Both the position numbers and the translations under genes were made by a program. A DNA stretch of 30,804 nucleotides, from contig JBJEQH010000201.1 in the NCBI GenBank assembly GCA_051881655.1, forward strand, positions 1 to 30,804. Reading direction: 5' to 3'. Shown piece after piece: positions 17,319-25,552 of this stretch; position 1 is the first letter of the stretch; every line of letters begins with the position of its first letter. The stretch is from Heritagella sp051881655. GTDB lineage: Bacteria; Bacillota; Clostridia; Oscillospirales; Acutalibacteraceae. The notes below the pieces were generated by a model. That model searched no databases. It was not told where the DNA came from and was given only the letters and a program-made list of their open reading frames with translations.

Positions 17319-17346
17319 ATTATACCGCCGCAGTAGAAAATGTCAA
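17319..17346 (-). promoter_or_regulatory. Promoter of the araC-type gene
   Basis: On the minus strand TTGACA (17346-17341) and TATAAT (17324-17319) are both perfect, with a 16-bp spacer. The start would be near 17312, leaving only about 15 nt of leader. Confidence 0.82.
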
Positions 17347-17352
17347 TTTTCT
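17335..17352. promoter_or_regulatory. Candidate operator palindrome in the araC/GH2 intergenic region
   Basis: AGAAAAT (17335-17341), spacer GTCA, ATTTTCT (17346-17352): a perfect 7-bp inverted repeat spanning the -35 box of the regulator gene and ending 16 bp before the GH2 -35. Its location suits a regulator that represses itself and may activate the glycosidase. Confidence 0.5.
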
Positions 17353-17367
17353 CAGGGCGATATTTCA

Positions 17368-17395
17368 TTGCATTCGGGGCGAAAACGGATAGAAT
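17368..17395 (+). promoter_or_regulatory. Promoter of the GH2 glycosidase gene
   Basis: TTGCAT at 17368-17373 and TAGAAT at 17390-17395 have a 16-bp spacer. The boxes are weaker than those of the divergent regulator gene, as expected for an activated promoter. The SD AAAGGAGG is at 17403-17410. Confidence 0.6.
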
Positions 17396-17418
17396 GGAAG
17401 AAAAAGGAGGCTGACAAA

Positions 17419-19143
17419 ATGATGGATCGAATGGAACACCCGAAGCCGCAGTTTGAAAGAGAGAATTGGCTGAACCTGAACGGTACCTGGCAGTTTGAAA
17501 TGGACCCCGGAAACAGCGGGGAGGCGAGAGGACTGTTTCAGCCCGATGCGCCGTTTTCCCGGGAGATCCGGGTCCCCTTCTGCATGGAGAGCCGGTTGTC
17601 CGGCATTGGATACACGGATTTTATGCCCTCGGTTTGGTACCGGCGGGACGTGGAGATTTCTGCCGAACAGCTGGAGCAGCGCGTAGTGCTGCATTTCGGG
17701 GCAGTGGACTATGAGACCACCGTTTACATAAACGGGCAGGAGTGCGGATATCACAAAGGAGGATATGTCTCGTTTTCCTTCGAGGTTTCCCGCTTTCTCA
17801 CCGTGGGCCGGAATGTGATCACCGTCCATGCGGTGGACAATACGCGGGACCGGCGGATTCCGTCGGGCAAGCAGAGCGCCCGGTACCGGTCTTTTGAATG
17901 TTTCTACACGCGCACCACGGGCATCTGGCAGACCGTATGGCTGGAATTTGTGCCCCAAACCCATGTGGAAAAGGTGCGGTATACGGTGGATGAGGAGAAC
18001 GGCAGCGTAACCATTGCGGCCACCCTCGCGGGCAGCGGAACCCTGCGGGCCGAGGCGTATTATGAGGGAGAGCCGATGGGCAGCGCACAGGTGTGTTCCA
18101 ATGGCGGACAGGCGGTTCTCACGGTGAAACTGAAAGAGACGCACCTCTGGGAAGTGGGACAGGGACGGCTGTACGATCTGATGCTGACCTACGGCGAGGA
18201 CCAGGTGAAGAGCTATTTCGGCCTGCGCAGCGTTCGCCTGGATGGGTACCGGTTCCTGCTGAACGGGAAATCCGTTTTCCAGCGGCTGATTCTGGATCAG
18301 GGGTTTTATCCGGACGGAATTTATACGGCCCCCTCTGACCGCGAGCTGCAGGCGGATATTGAGCGGTCGATGGCCATGGGCTTTAACGGCGCCCGGCTGC
18401 ACGAGAAGATTTTTGAGGAGCGGTTCCTCTATCACTGCGACCGCATGGGGTACCTGGTATGGGGCGAGTTCCCCAATTGGGGGCTGGATGCGTCGTATTC
18501 GGACAGTATTTACGGGATTCTGCCGGAGTGGATCGAGGAGATCGAGCGGGATTTCAACCATCCGGCCATTGTCGGCTGGTGCCCGTTTAACGAGACGTGG
18601 GATGAAAAGGGGAGAAAACAGGACGACGAGGTGCTGGCGACCGTCTACAAGGTGACCAAAGCGCTGGACAGCACCCGGCCGTGCATTGATACCAGCGGGA
18701 ATTTTCATGTGGCGACCGATATTTTCGATGTCCATGACTACGAGCAGGATCCCGAGAAGTTCGCGGCCTCGTATCGTTCTCTGCCCATTGACGGAACCTT
18801 TTACGACCGCTTTGCCGAGCGGCAGAAATACCGCAAGGGGCAGCCCATGTTTGTGAGCGAATACGGCGGAATCCGCTGGACGAAGGACCAGGGGGGCTGG
18901 GGCTATGGCACCGGGCCCGCTACCGAGCAGGAGTTTCTGGAGCGGCTGAAGGGCCTGACGGATGCCCTGCTGGATAACCGGCGCATGCTGGGGCTGTGCT
19001 ATACCCAGTTGACCGACGTGGAGCAGGAGCAAAACGGCCTGTATACCTACGACCGCAAGCCGAAATTTGATCCCGCCGTGATTCATGCGATCTTTGCACG
19101 CAAAGCCGCCATTGAGGAAGAAGATACCACGCAGGCGGAATAA
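17419..19143 (+). CDS. Glycoside hydrolase family 2 protein (beta-galactosidase/glucuronidase-like)
   Basis: Retaining exo-beta-glycosidase. Domains in order: jelly-roll sugar-binding domain (about 10-180; NLNGTWQFEMD, VPFCMES, VWYRRDVEI, TVYINGQECGYHKGGYVSFSFEV), an Ig-like domain (about 185-275), and a TIM barrel. Catalytic residues are visible: acid/base E392 in WCPFNETWD and nucleophile E481 in FVSEYGG. No signal peptide, so the substrate is probably a small imported oligosaccharide or glycoside. At 574 residues it is a compact GH2, without the C-terminal domains of LacZ. ATG 17419 is placed 8 nt after AAAGGAGG. The motifs do not decide between galactoside, glucuronide, mannoside or arabinoside, and no transporter gene is adjacent to help. 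Confidence 0.9.
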   Translation: MMDRMEHPKPQFERENWLNLNGTWQFEMDPGNSGEARGLFQPDAPFSREIRVPFCMESRLSGIGYTDFMPSVWYRRDVEISAEQLEQRVVLHFGAVDYETTVYINGQECGYHKGGYVSFSFEVSRFLTVGRNVITVHAVDNTRDRRIPSGKQSARYRSFECFYTRTTGIWQTVWLEFVPQTHVEKVRYTVDEENGSVTIAATLAGSGTLRAEAYYEGEPMGSAQVCSNGGQAVLTVKLKETHLWEVGQGRLYDLMLTYGEDQVKSYFGLRSVRLDGYRFLLNGKSVFQRLILDQGFYPDGIYTAPSDRELQADIERSMAMGFNGARLHEKIFEERFLYHCDRMGYLVWGEFPNWGLDASYSDSIYGILPEWIEEIERDFNHPAIVGWCPFNETWDEKGRKQDDEVLATVYKVTKALDSTRPCIDTSGNFHVATDIFDVHDYEQDPEKFAASYRSLPIDGTFYDRFAERQKYRKGQPMFVSEYGGIRWTKDQGGWGYGTGPATEQEFLERLKGLTDALLDNRRMLGLCYTQLTDVEQEQNGLYTYDRKPKFDPAVIHAIFARKAAIEEEDTTQAE

Positions 19144-19174
19144 CAGAAGAAAATTCTTTTCCTTAAAGACAGAT

Positions 19175-19210
19175 AAAGGCCGGGAGAGCGTAGATGCTCT
19201 CCCGGCCTTT
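19175..19210. terminator. Bidirectional terminator between the GH2 gene and the XRE regulator
   Basis: AAAGGCCGGGAGAGC at 19175-19189 pairs perfectly with GCTCTCCCGGCCTTT at 19196-19210 (15 bp, 6-nt loop). T-rich sequence follows on the plus strand (TTTTT) and a shorter one on the minus strand, so it serves the convergent GH2 and XRE genes. Confidence 0.92.
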
Positions 19211-19227
19211 TTGCTGTTTCATAAAAA

Positions 19228-19485
19228 TCAAAGGGAACAATTTTCCAGAAGTTCCTCGTAAGAAACGCCCAGTACATGGACAAGCGCGCGCAATTCGATA
19301 TCGGTGACAAACCGCTGCCCGCTCTCGATCCTCTGAATAGCATTTTTGTCGATATCCAATCCTGCAACCTGCAGCAGGTCAGCCAGCTGTTTTTGAGAAG
19401 GGTGCCCCGGCATTTGTTCCCGGAATTTCCGAATCTGCACACCGCATAGATTGTTCCGTCCGTGCGGTGCTTTGTTTTTATACAT
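19228..19485 (-). CDS. XRE-family helix-turn-helix regulator
   Basis: Small DNA-binding protein of 85 residues, essentially one HTH_3/XRE domain: VQIRKFREQ, SQKQLADLLQVAGLDIDKNAIQRIESGQRFVTDIELRALVHVLGVSYEELL. No effector domain is visible. The start follows AGGAGGGGGC. It diverges from the SLOG-domain gene across 126 bp containing a 19-bp-arm palindrome, the likely binding site. Base composition is visibly more AT-rich than in flanking genes, and the pair is bracketed by a terminator and the groE promoter, which suggests a small transferred cassette. An antitoxin-like or phage-type repressor role is possible, but no toxin gene is adjacent. Confidence 0.85.
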   Translation of the reverse strand: MYKNKAPHGRNNLCGVQIRKFREQMPGHPSQKQLADLLQVAGLDIDKNAIQRIESGQRFVTDIELRALVHVLGVSYEELLENCSL

Positions 19486-19519
19486 GCCGTGCCCCCTCCT
19501 TTCTTTCTACTATTTTGCA

Positions 19520-19548
19520 TTGTCAATAAGTGGATTATAGGATAAAAT
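19520..19548 (+). promoter_or_regulatory. Promoter of the SLOG-domain gene
   Basis: TTGTCA at 19520-19525 and TAAAAT at 19543-19548 are 17 bp apart. Predicted start is about 19555, inside the left arm of the palindrome at 19548-19590. On the minus strand a perfect TATAAT (19539-19534) probably serves the XRE gene, so the two promoters overlap; its -35 is poor. Confidence 0.65.
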
Positions 19549-19590
19549 GAAAGGTAGATTGACATTCAGTAAATGTCAATCTACCTTTCA
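19548..19590. promoter_or_regulatory. Large palindrome, candidate operator of the XRE/SLOG pair
   Basis: Perfect 19-bp arms (19548-19566 and 19572-19590) flank a 5-bp centre, CAGTA. Each arm contains TTGACA/TGTCAA, and a third TGTCAA lies at 19521-19526 by the promoter. It overlaps the predicted start of the SLOG transcript and the upstream region of the XRE promoter. No T-tract follows on the plus strand, so an operator fits better than a terminator. Confidence 0.75.
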
Positions 19591-19611
19591 AAGAGGGAAA
19601 GGAAAAAGAAA

Positions 19612-20226
19612 ATGGAAAAATCATGCGCTTTTACCGGTCACCGTCCACAAGCATTTCTTTTTGGCATGGACGAGGAACACCCATTGTGCCAAATGCTGAA
19701 GAAAGTATTGCGCCGGGAAATCCGGGATCTGATTCAAAATGGTTATACAGTTTTCTATACAGGATGCGCCTTCGGTGTGGATATGTGGGCCGGGGAAATT
19801 GTAGCCGAGGAAAAAAAGAAGAACCCGTGGATTCAGCTATACGGGGTTATTCCTTTCCAGGGACAGGCGCGCACCTGGCCGGAAAATTTGAGAATGCGCT
19901 ACAGGGAATTACTGAACCAAACAACGGAAAATGTGATTTTGCAGTCAGCCTTTACGCGGGACTGTTTTTTCAGGCGAAACCGCTATATGGTGGAGCACGC
20001 CGATTTAGTAATGGCGGTCTACGACAGAAAAGAGAAAAAATCCAGCGGTACCGGATATACAGTTCGCTATGCCGAGAAGAAAAAAGTGCCGGTTCGCTGG
20101 ATTGATCCCACAACCCTGTGCGTAATCGATGAATTTGGAAACCAGAGAACGGTTAAGGAAGCATTCTGCCATATATCTGCCGGAAAACAGGGGCCGGGCG
20201 GTGAAAATCCGGTAAATTGTAAATAA
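19612..20226 (+). CDS. SLOG/DUF1273-family (YpsA-like) protein
   Basis: Rossmann-like SLOG-superfamily protein of 204 residues. Members are predicted to bind or process nucleotide-derived ligands; no reaction is established for this group. Visible are CAFTGHRPQAFLFG at the N-terminus (the FTGHR signature), VFYTGCAFGVDMWAGEIVAEEK (glycine-rich ligand loop with the conserved acidic residue), FQGQARTWPENLRMRY, and HADLVMAVYDRKEKKSSGTGYTVRYAEKKKVPVRWIDP. ATG 19612 has AAAGGA 8 nt upstream; an in-frame ATG at 19573 lies inside the palindrome with no SD. Codon use and composition are more AT-rich than the rest of the window. Such genes are often on mobile elements next to small regulators, as here. 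Confidence 0.85.
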   Translation: MEKSCAFTGHRPQAFLFGMDEEHPLCQMLKKVLRREIRDLIQNGYTVFYTGCAFGVDMWAGEIVAEEKKKNPWIQLYGVIPFQGQARTWPENLRMRYRELLNQTTENVILQSAFTRDCFFRRNRYMVEHADLVMAVYDRKEKKSSGTGYTVRYAEKKKVPVRWIDPTTLCVIDEFGNQRTVKEAFCHISAGKQGPGGENPVNCK

Positions 20227-20260
20227 TTTATGAAAAGCGGAAAAACTTACGCAAAAGGCC

Positions 20261-20288
20261 TTGATTTTTTCCTGGAAATGGGTAAAAT
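20261..20288 (+). promoter_or_regulatory. groESL promoter
   Basis: TTGATT at 20261-20266 and TAAAAT at 20283-20288 have a 16-bp spacer. Transcription would start near 20295, inside the CIRCE element, the classic arrangement for HrcA repression. Confidence 0.75.
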
Positions 20289-20292
20289 AGAT

Positions 20293-20319
20293 TTAGCACT
20301 CGGGGATAAAGAGTGCTAA
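20293..20319. promoter_or_regulatory. CIRCE element (HrcA operator)
   Basis: TTAGCACTC (20293-20301), 9-bp spacer, GAGTGCTAA (20311-20319): an exact match to the CIRCE consensus. It implies heat-shock control of groESL by the HrcA repressor, whose gene is not in the window. Confidence 0.98.
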
Positions 20320-20364
20320 ATTAAAAGCCTTGTATTTCAAAACATTCTCTAAGGAGGAATTTTT

Positions 20365-20649
20365 ATGACGATCAAACCCCTTTCCGACCGTGTACTCATC
20401 AAGATGCAGGAAGCGGAAGAAACCACCAAGAGCGGTATTGTGCTGGCCAGCGCCGCACAGGAGAAGCCCCAGATTGCCGTTGTTCTGGCTGTGGGCCCCG
20501 GCGGTATGGTGGATGGCAAGCAGGTCGATATGATTGTGAAAGCCGGCGATAAGGTCATCACCAGCAAATACTCCGGCACCGAGGTAAAGGTGGACGGCGA
20601 GGAATACACGATCGTTCGTCAGGGTGACATCCTGGCCATTGTGGAATAA
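20365..20649 (+). CDS. groES: Co-chaperonin GroES
   Basis: Heptameric lid of the GroEL folding chamber. The 94 residues match the family: IKPLSDRVLIKMQEAEETTKSGIVL (N-terminal beta barrel and start of the mobile loop), VVLAVGPGG, VKAGDKVITSKYSGTEVKVDGEEYTIVRQGDILAIVE at the end. SD AAGGAGGAA lies 6 nt upstream. It is the first gene of the CIRCE-controlled operon, 34 bp before groEL. Confidence 0.98.
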   Translation: MTIKPLSDRVLIKMQEAEETTKSGIVLASAAQEKPQIAVVLAVGPGGMVDGKQVDMIVKAGDKVITSKYSGTEVKVDGEEYTIVRQGDILAIVE

Positions 20650-20683
20650 GCGGAATTCTTTTTTGATACGGAGGTAATGTACC

Positions 20684-22318
<1,635 letters not shown>

Positions 22319-22348
22319 TCCCACAGTAAACCAAATCGCAATGGAGAA

Positions 22349-22388
22349 GGAGCTGCTCTCCCCAAAAGGGAGGGCGGCCCCTTTTTTT
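22349..22388 (+). terminator. groEL terminator
   Basis: GGAGCTGCTCTCCC (22349-22362) pairs with GGGAGGGCGGCCCC (22368-22381) in a 14-position stem with two G-U pairs and one mismatch, closed by a CAAAA loop and followed by seven T residues (22382-22388). Confidence 0.88.
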
Positions 22389-22510
22389 GTCCCGCGGCGC
22401 CCGGTTTCGCCTGGTTTCATCCGGGCGATTCCGCCTTCGGGTGGAGGAGCCGGAGGGCAAAAATCCGGTGAAATCGGGTGGAAAAAGCCCCAAAACGCCC
22501 AAATTCTCCT

Positions 22511-22539
22511 TTGTGTTTTTTATCTCCGTATGGTATGAT
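22511..22539 (+). promoter_or_regulatory. Promoter of the nfeD-like/SPFH operon
   Basis: TTGTGT at 22511-22516 and TATGAT at 22534-22539 have a 17-bp spacer, and TGG directly before TATGAT makes an extended -10. Transcription would start near 22546, giving a leader of about 100 nt that contains the hairpin at 22570-22603. Confidence 0.7.
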
Positions 22540-22569
22540 AAAACCATGCAAAAGGAGAAAGGGAGCGGG

Positions 22570-22603
22570 CCTTTCCGGAGAAATCCCGGGGATTTCGGAA
22601 AGG
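22570..22603 (+). promoter_or_regulatory. Long hairpin in the leader of the nfeD-like gene
   Basis: The outer stem CCTTTCC (22570-22576) pairs with GGAAAGG (22597-22603). After a 3-nt bulge (GGA) the inner stem GAAATCC (22580-22586) pairs with GGATTTC (22590-22596) around a CGG loop. This gives 14 base pairs with no U-tract, ending about 47 nt before the start codon. The right arm contains purine-rich, SD-like sequence, though too far upstream to serve the gene. It fits no riboswitch class I recognise. Confidence 0.6.
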
Positions 22604-22650
22604 ATAGCGTCAGTGTATCCGCCCCTTATTTGCGGGAAAGGATGGAGAAT

Positions 22651-23082
22651 ATGGACTACATGGCCTGGATTTGGCTGGCTGTCATTGTTTTGGCAGTGAT
22701 GATCGAAGCGTTTTCTCCGCAGCTGGTGTCAATCTGGTTTGCAGCGGGGGCACTGGTATCGCTGGTTGCCAGCATGCTGGCTTGGCCGCTGTGGGTACAA
22801 TTGCTGCTGTTTGTGGGTATCACGCTTCTTTCCGTACTGCTGACCCGGCCACTGGTGAAGAAAAGATTGGATACCCGAACGGTGCAGACCAATTCGGACC
22901 GGTATGTGGGGATGCAGGGCATCGTTCTGCAGACCATTGACAATACCCAGGGAATTGGCCAGGTAAAGGTGCAGGGAAGTATATGGACTGCCCGCAGCGA
23001 GCAGGCGGACATGAAAATTCCCCAAAACGCCGTTGTTACCGTGGTGCGTATCGAGGGCGCCAAGTTGATTGTTCGTCCGTAA
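22651..23082 (+). CDS. NfeD-like membrane protein
   Basis: Short NfeD-family protein of 143 residues, the usual partner of SPFH/stomatin or flotillin proteins in membrane microdomains. The N-terminal half has closely packed membrane helices (MAWIWLAVIVLAVMIEAF, LVSIWFAAGALVSLVASMLA, WVQLLLFVGITLLSVLL). The C-terminal half is the cytosolic OB fold (YVGMQGIVLQTIDNTQGIGQVKVQGSIWTARSE, with the conserved G..G..W pattern). ATG 22651 is preferred for SD spacing (GGGAAAGG, 22634-22641); ATG 22642 would begin right at the SD. The next gene encodes an SPFH protein, supporting the call. Confidence 0.87.
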   Translation: MDYMAWIWLAVIVLAVMIEAFSPQLVSIWFAAGALVSLVASMLAWPLWVQLLLFVGITLLSVLLTRPLVKKRLDTRTVQTNSDRYVGMQGIVLQTIDNTQGIGQVKVQGSIWTARSEQADMKIPQNAVVTVVRIEGAKLIVRP

Positions 23083-23135
23083 ACGAGCGGCAATGAACCG
23101 GAAATACGGTTCTTGAAAAAAGGAGGAGAGTATTC

Positions 23136-24146
23136 ATGACAAAATTTTTCACACTGTTGACCATGCCGGCAATCAATCCGGCCGTTGTGATTGTGGCCGT
23201 ACTGGTCATTCTGGTAGCCATCGTCATTATTTCCAACATCAAAGTGGTTCCGCAGGCCTACGCGTATGTTATCGAGCGGCTGGGTGCCTATCAGAGCACC
23301 TGGGGAACCGGTCTGCACTTCAAGATTCCCTTCATCGACAAAATCCAGAAAAAGGTGTCCCTGAAAGAGCAGGTTATTGACTTCCCGCCCCAGCCGGTGA
23401 TCACGAAGGATAATGTGACCATGCAGATTGATACCGTGGTGTATTTTGAGATCACCGATCCCAAGATGTACACCTACGGCGTCGAACGCCCCATTTCCGC
23501 CATTGAGAACCTGTCGGCGACCACGCTGCGGAATATCATCGGCGATATGGAGCTGGACCACACACTGACCAGCCGTGACATTATCAACAGCAAAATCCGC
23601 GTGATTCTGGACGAAGCCACCGATCCCTGGGGGATCAAGGTCAACCGCGTTGAGCTGAAGAACATCATTCCGCCCCGCGAGATTCAGGACGCCATGGAAA
23701 AGCAGATGAAGGCCGAGCGTGAGCGCCGTGCCCGGATTCTGGATGCAGAGGGTGAGAAGCGCAGCGCCATTCTGATTGCGGAAGGCCAGAAGGAATCCGC
23801 TATCCTGAAGGCCGACGCTATCCGCGAGACCAAGATCCGCGAGGCACAGGGCGAGGCCGAGGCCATCATCACCGTACAGCGCGCACTGGCCGACGGTATC
23901 AAGATGCTCAACGAGGCGAACCCCAGCGAAGCGGTGGTTGCGCTCAAGAGTCTGGAGTCCTTCGAAAAGGCCGCCGACGGCCGTGCGACGAAGATCATCA
24001 TCCCGTCGCAGATCCAGGGAATCGCCGGTCTGGCCACTTCGCTGAAAGAACTGGTAGTGGACGGCAATGTGGAGAAAGCGGCCTTGGAGAAGGCTGCTGC
24101 CCCGGCCCGCACCGTACCCCCGCAGCGCCCCCAGTCGATGGAATAA
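23136..24146 (+). CDS. SPFH/band 7 (stomatin/prohibitin-like) membrane protein
   Basis: Membrane-scaffold protein of the stomatin/QmcA type. One N-terminal membrane helix (NPAVVIVAVLVILVAIVIISNI) is followed by the SPFH domain (about 30-190; VVPQAYAYVIERLGAYQSTWGTGLHFKIPFIDKIQKKVSLKEQVIDFPPQPVITKDNV), then a long charged alpha-helical region rich in Ala, Glu and Arg (EIQDAMEKQMKAERERRARILDAEGEKRSAILIAEGQKESAIL), typical coiled coil for oligomerisation. Length 336 residues. SD AGGAGGAGAG is just upstream. It forms an operon with the NfeD-like gene 53 bp before it. Confidence 0.93.
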   Translation: MTKFFTLLTMPAINPAVVIVAVLVILVAIVIISNIKVVPQAYAYVIERLGAYQSTWGTGLHFKIPFIDKIQKKVSLKEQVIDFPPQPVITKDNVTMQIDTVVYFEITDPKMYTYGVERPISAIENLSATTLRNIIGDMELDHTLTSRDIINSKIRVILDEATDPWGIKVNRVELKNIIPPREIQDAMEKQMKAERERRARILDAEGEKRSAILIAEGQKESAILKADAIRETKIREAQGEAEAIITVQRALADGIKMLNEANPSEAVVALKSLESFEKAADGRATKIIIPSQIQGIAGLATSLKELVVDGNVEKAALEKAAAPARTVPPQRPQSME

Positions 24147-24161
24147 AAAGTTTTGAGCCAT

Positions 24162-24203
24162 AAAAGGGGATCCGCCGGCCATTGACCGGCGGATTCCCTT
24201 TTT
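24162..24203 (+). terminator. Terminator of the nfeD-like/SPFH operon
   Basis: The arms AAAAGGGGATCCGCCGG (24162-24178) and CCGGCGGATTCCCTTTT (24186-24202) form a long stem with one G-U pair and a 7-nt loop, and the 3' side runs into TTTTT. Confidence 0.88.
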
Positions 24204-24258
24204 GGTCTATTCCCCCAAAAAGCACCATAAAGATGGGAAGAGAAAGGCGGTGGCAGGG

Positions 24259-24528
24259 ATGGACACGAAGAAGAATATACCCGGCTTTGTCCATATCGAA
24301 GACCGGAAAGAGCTGCGGGCCGGGGGAATCCTGGATGTGGGCACCTGCGACGGCAGGCTGGTGACCGCCCGCACCGGCGCCGGGCGGCTGGCGGTGCGGG
24401 GGATGGGGCTGACCATGCAGAAGCTGGACAGCGCCACCGGCGAGATGGTCGTGACCGGGCAGATTGATTCGGTGCAGTACCTGGGCAGCGAGAAAAAGGG
24501 CGGCTTCTGGTCCCGGGTGCTGAAATGA
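24259..24528 (+). CDS. yabP: Sporulation protein YabP
   Basis: Small beta-rich protein needed for spore formation in Bacillus and conserved in spore-forming clostridia; its biochemical action is unknown. The 89 residues contain the family pattern GFVHIEDRKELRAGGILDVGTCDGRLVTARTGAGRLAVRGMGLTMQKLDSATGEMVVTGQIDSVQYLG: a turn-rich N-half, the central L.V.G..L....LD strand pair and the closing G.I....Y. ATG 24259 follows AAAGGCGGTGG. It overlaps yabQ by 4 nt (ATGA). In Bacillus subtilis the order is yabP-yabQ-divIC-yabR, and the same order is present here. Confidence 0.85.
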   Translation: MDTKKNIPGFVHIEDRKELRAGGILDVGTCDGRLVTARTGAGRLAVRGMGLTMQKLDSATGEMVVTGQIDSVQYLGSEKKGGFWSRVLK

Positions 24529-25079
24529 CCGCCCAGCCGGATTTTTGGCACCAGCTGCCGGTCTATCTGGGCGAGGGGCTGATCCTGACGCTGTGGTACG
24601 GGTTTCTGCAGGGGCTGCGGGTCCTATGCTTTCCCGGGCGGGCGGGGCGCATACTGCTGGACGGGGTGTTTGCTTTTTCGGCCATTCTGCTGTTTTTTTC
24701 CCTGGCCCTGTGGAGCGGGGAGGGAAGAATCCGCGCCTGGCAGGTTTTCCCCGCGCTGGCGGTTTTCCTGACGGTGCGCCGTCCGGTGACCGATTTGGTG
24801 GTCTGGCTGATGGCACTGCTGGGGAAGCTGATGCAGTGGCTGGCCCAAAAAGGGAACCGGGCAATAAGCCGGGTGGGGAAAGCGCTGCTCGCGGTTCTGC
24901 GGTGGATCACGCGCCCGGTCCGGCGGATGAGAGAAGCCAGAAGAAAGATCCGGAAACCGGGAAGAAAACGCCGCCGCAGGGAGAGAAAACGCCGGAAAAC
25001 ACCGAAAAACAGGAAATTTATGAAAAAGAGGAGGAAAGAGAAAAAATCCCTTGAAAGGAAGAATAAAAATAGTGTATAA
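24525..25079 (+). CDS. yabQ: Spore cortex biosynthesis protein YabQ
   Basis: Membrane protein of the forespore-engulfing membrane, required for spore cortex formation in Bacillus. Its N-terminal about 120 residues hold several membrane helices (EGLILTLWYGFLQGLRVLCF, ILLDGVFAFSAILLFFSLALW, WQVFPALAVFLTV, DLVVWLMALLGKLM). The last about 55 residues are a strongly basic tail (RRMREARRKIRKPGRKRRRR and onward), which may bind membrane or nucleic acid. The similarity is by topology, size (184 residues) and gene order rather than strong motifs. The start overlaps the yabP stop. Confidence 0.78.
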   Translation: MTAQPDFWHQLPVYLGEGLILTLWYGFLQGLRVLCFPGRAGRILLDGVFAFSAILLFFSLALWSGEGRIRAWQVFPALAVFLTVRRPVTDLVVWLMALLGKLMQWLAQKGNRAISRVGKALLAVLRWITRPVRRMREARRKIRKPGRKRRRRERKRRKTPKNRKFMKKRRKEKKSLERKNKNSV

Positions 25080-25080
25080 T
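25051..25080 (+). promoter_or_regulatory. Promoter of divIC, inside the 3' end of yabQ
   Basis: TTGAAA at 25051-25056 and a perfect TATAAT at 25075-25080 have an 18-bp spacer. It would let the cell-division gene be transcribed in vegetative cells independently of the sporulation genes upstream. Confidence 0.7.
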
Positions 25081-25209
25081 GAATATCAAGTTATGACCTG
25101 CCATGCGGTAAGGCATAAAAGGATGAAAAGGTTTTGAAACGGGCCGGTGGCCCCGGCGCTGTTTGCGGCGATTTGGCGCCGCCCGATACCAGGAGAAAGG
25201 AGACAAACC

Positions 25210-25518
25210 ATGCGGGAAGTAGTGAAAAAGAAAAAGCGCTATAAGCGCAGTTTTCTGCTGCGGATTTCCGTGGTTTGTCTGGGCGTGTATATCCTGGCGG
25301 CGTTGATTGATCAGCAGATGCAGATCAGCCAAAAGCGCGAGCAGCTGGCACAATTGCAGCAGGAAATCCAGATCCAGGAGATCCGGAATGATGAGATCAG
25401 CAGCACACAGTCCTCTTCCGGCGGGATGAGCGACGAGTACGCGGAGAAAATTGCGCGGCAGGAGCTCGGCATGGCCGACGAGAACGAGCGGGTGTTCATC
25501 ATCGTTACCGGGGAATAA
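25210..25518 (+). CDS. divIC: Septum formation initiator, DivIC/FtsB family
   Basis: Bitopic divisome protein that partners FtsL and DivIB/FtsQ at the septum. Its 102 residues show a basic cytosolic start (MREVVKKKKRYKRS), one membrane helix (FLLRISVVCLGVYILAALI), a coiled coil (QQMQISQKREQLAQLQQEIQIQEI), and a C-terminal family motif (EYAEKIARQELGMADENERVFII). The start at ATG 25210 follows AAAGGAGAC. Gene order after yabQ and before the S1-domain gene matches Bacillus. The leader between promoter and start contains GC-rich inverted sequence (around 25155-25186) of unclear meaning. Confidence 0.9.
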   Translation: MREVVKKKKRYKRSFLLRISVVCLGVYILAALIDQQMQISQKREQLAQLQQEIQIQEIRNDEISSTQSSSGGMSDEYAEKIARQELGMADENERVFIIVTGE

Positions 25519-25552
25519 CGCGGGATCCGGCAAGGAGGAAAAAAAGAATTTT

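Noticed and set aside
19548..19590. Palindrome as a Rho-independent terminator
   Set aside because: No T-tract on the plus strand, only four T's on the minus strand, and it lies between divergent genes where nothing needs terminating.
22546..22650. Separate small peptide or N-terminal extension starting at ATG 22546
   Set aside because: It is in frame with the nfeD-like gene but sits at the predicted transcription start with no SD, and the extension has no family similarity.
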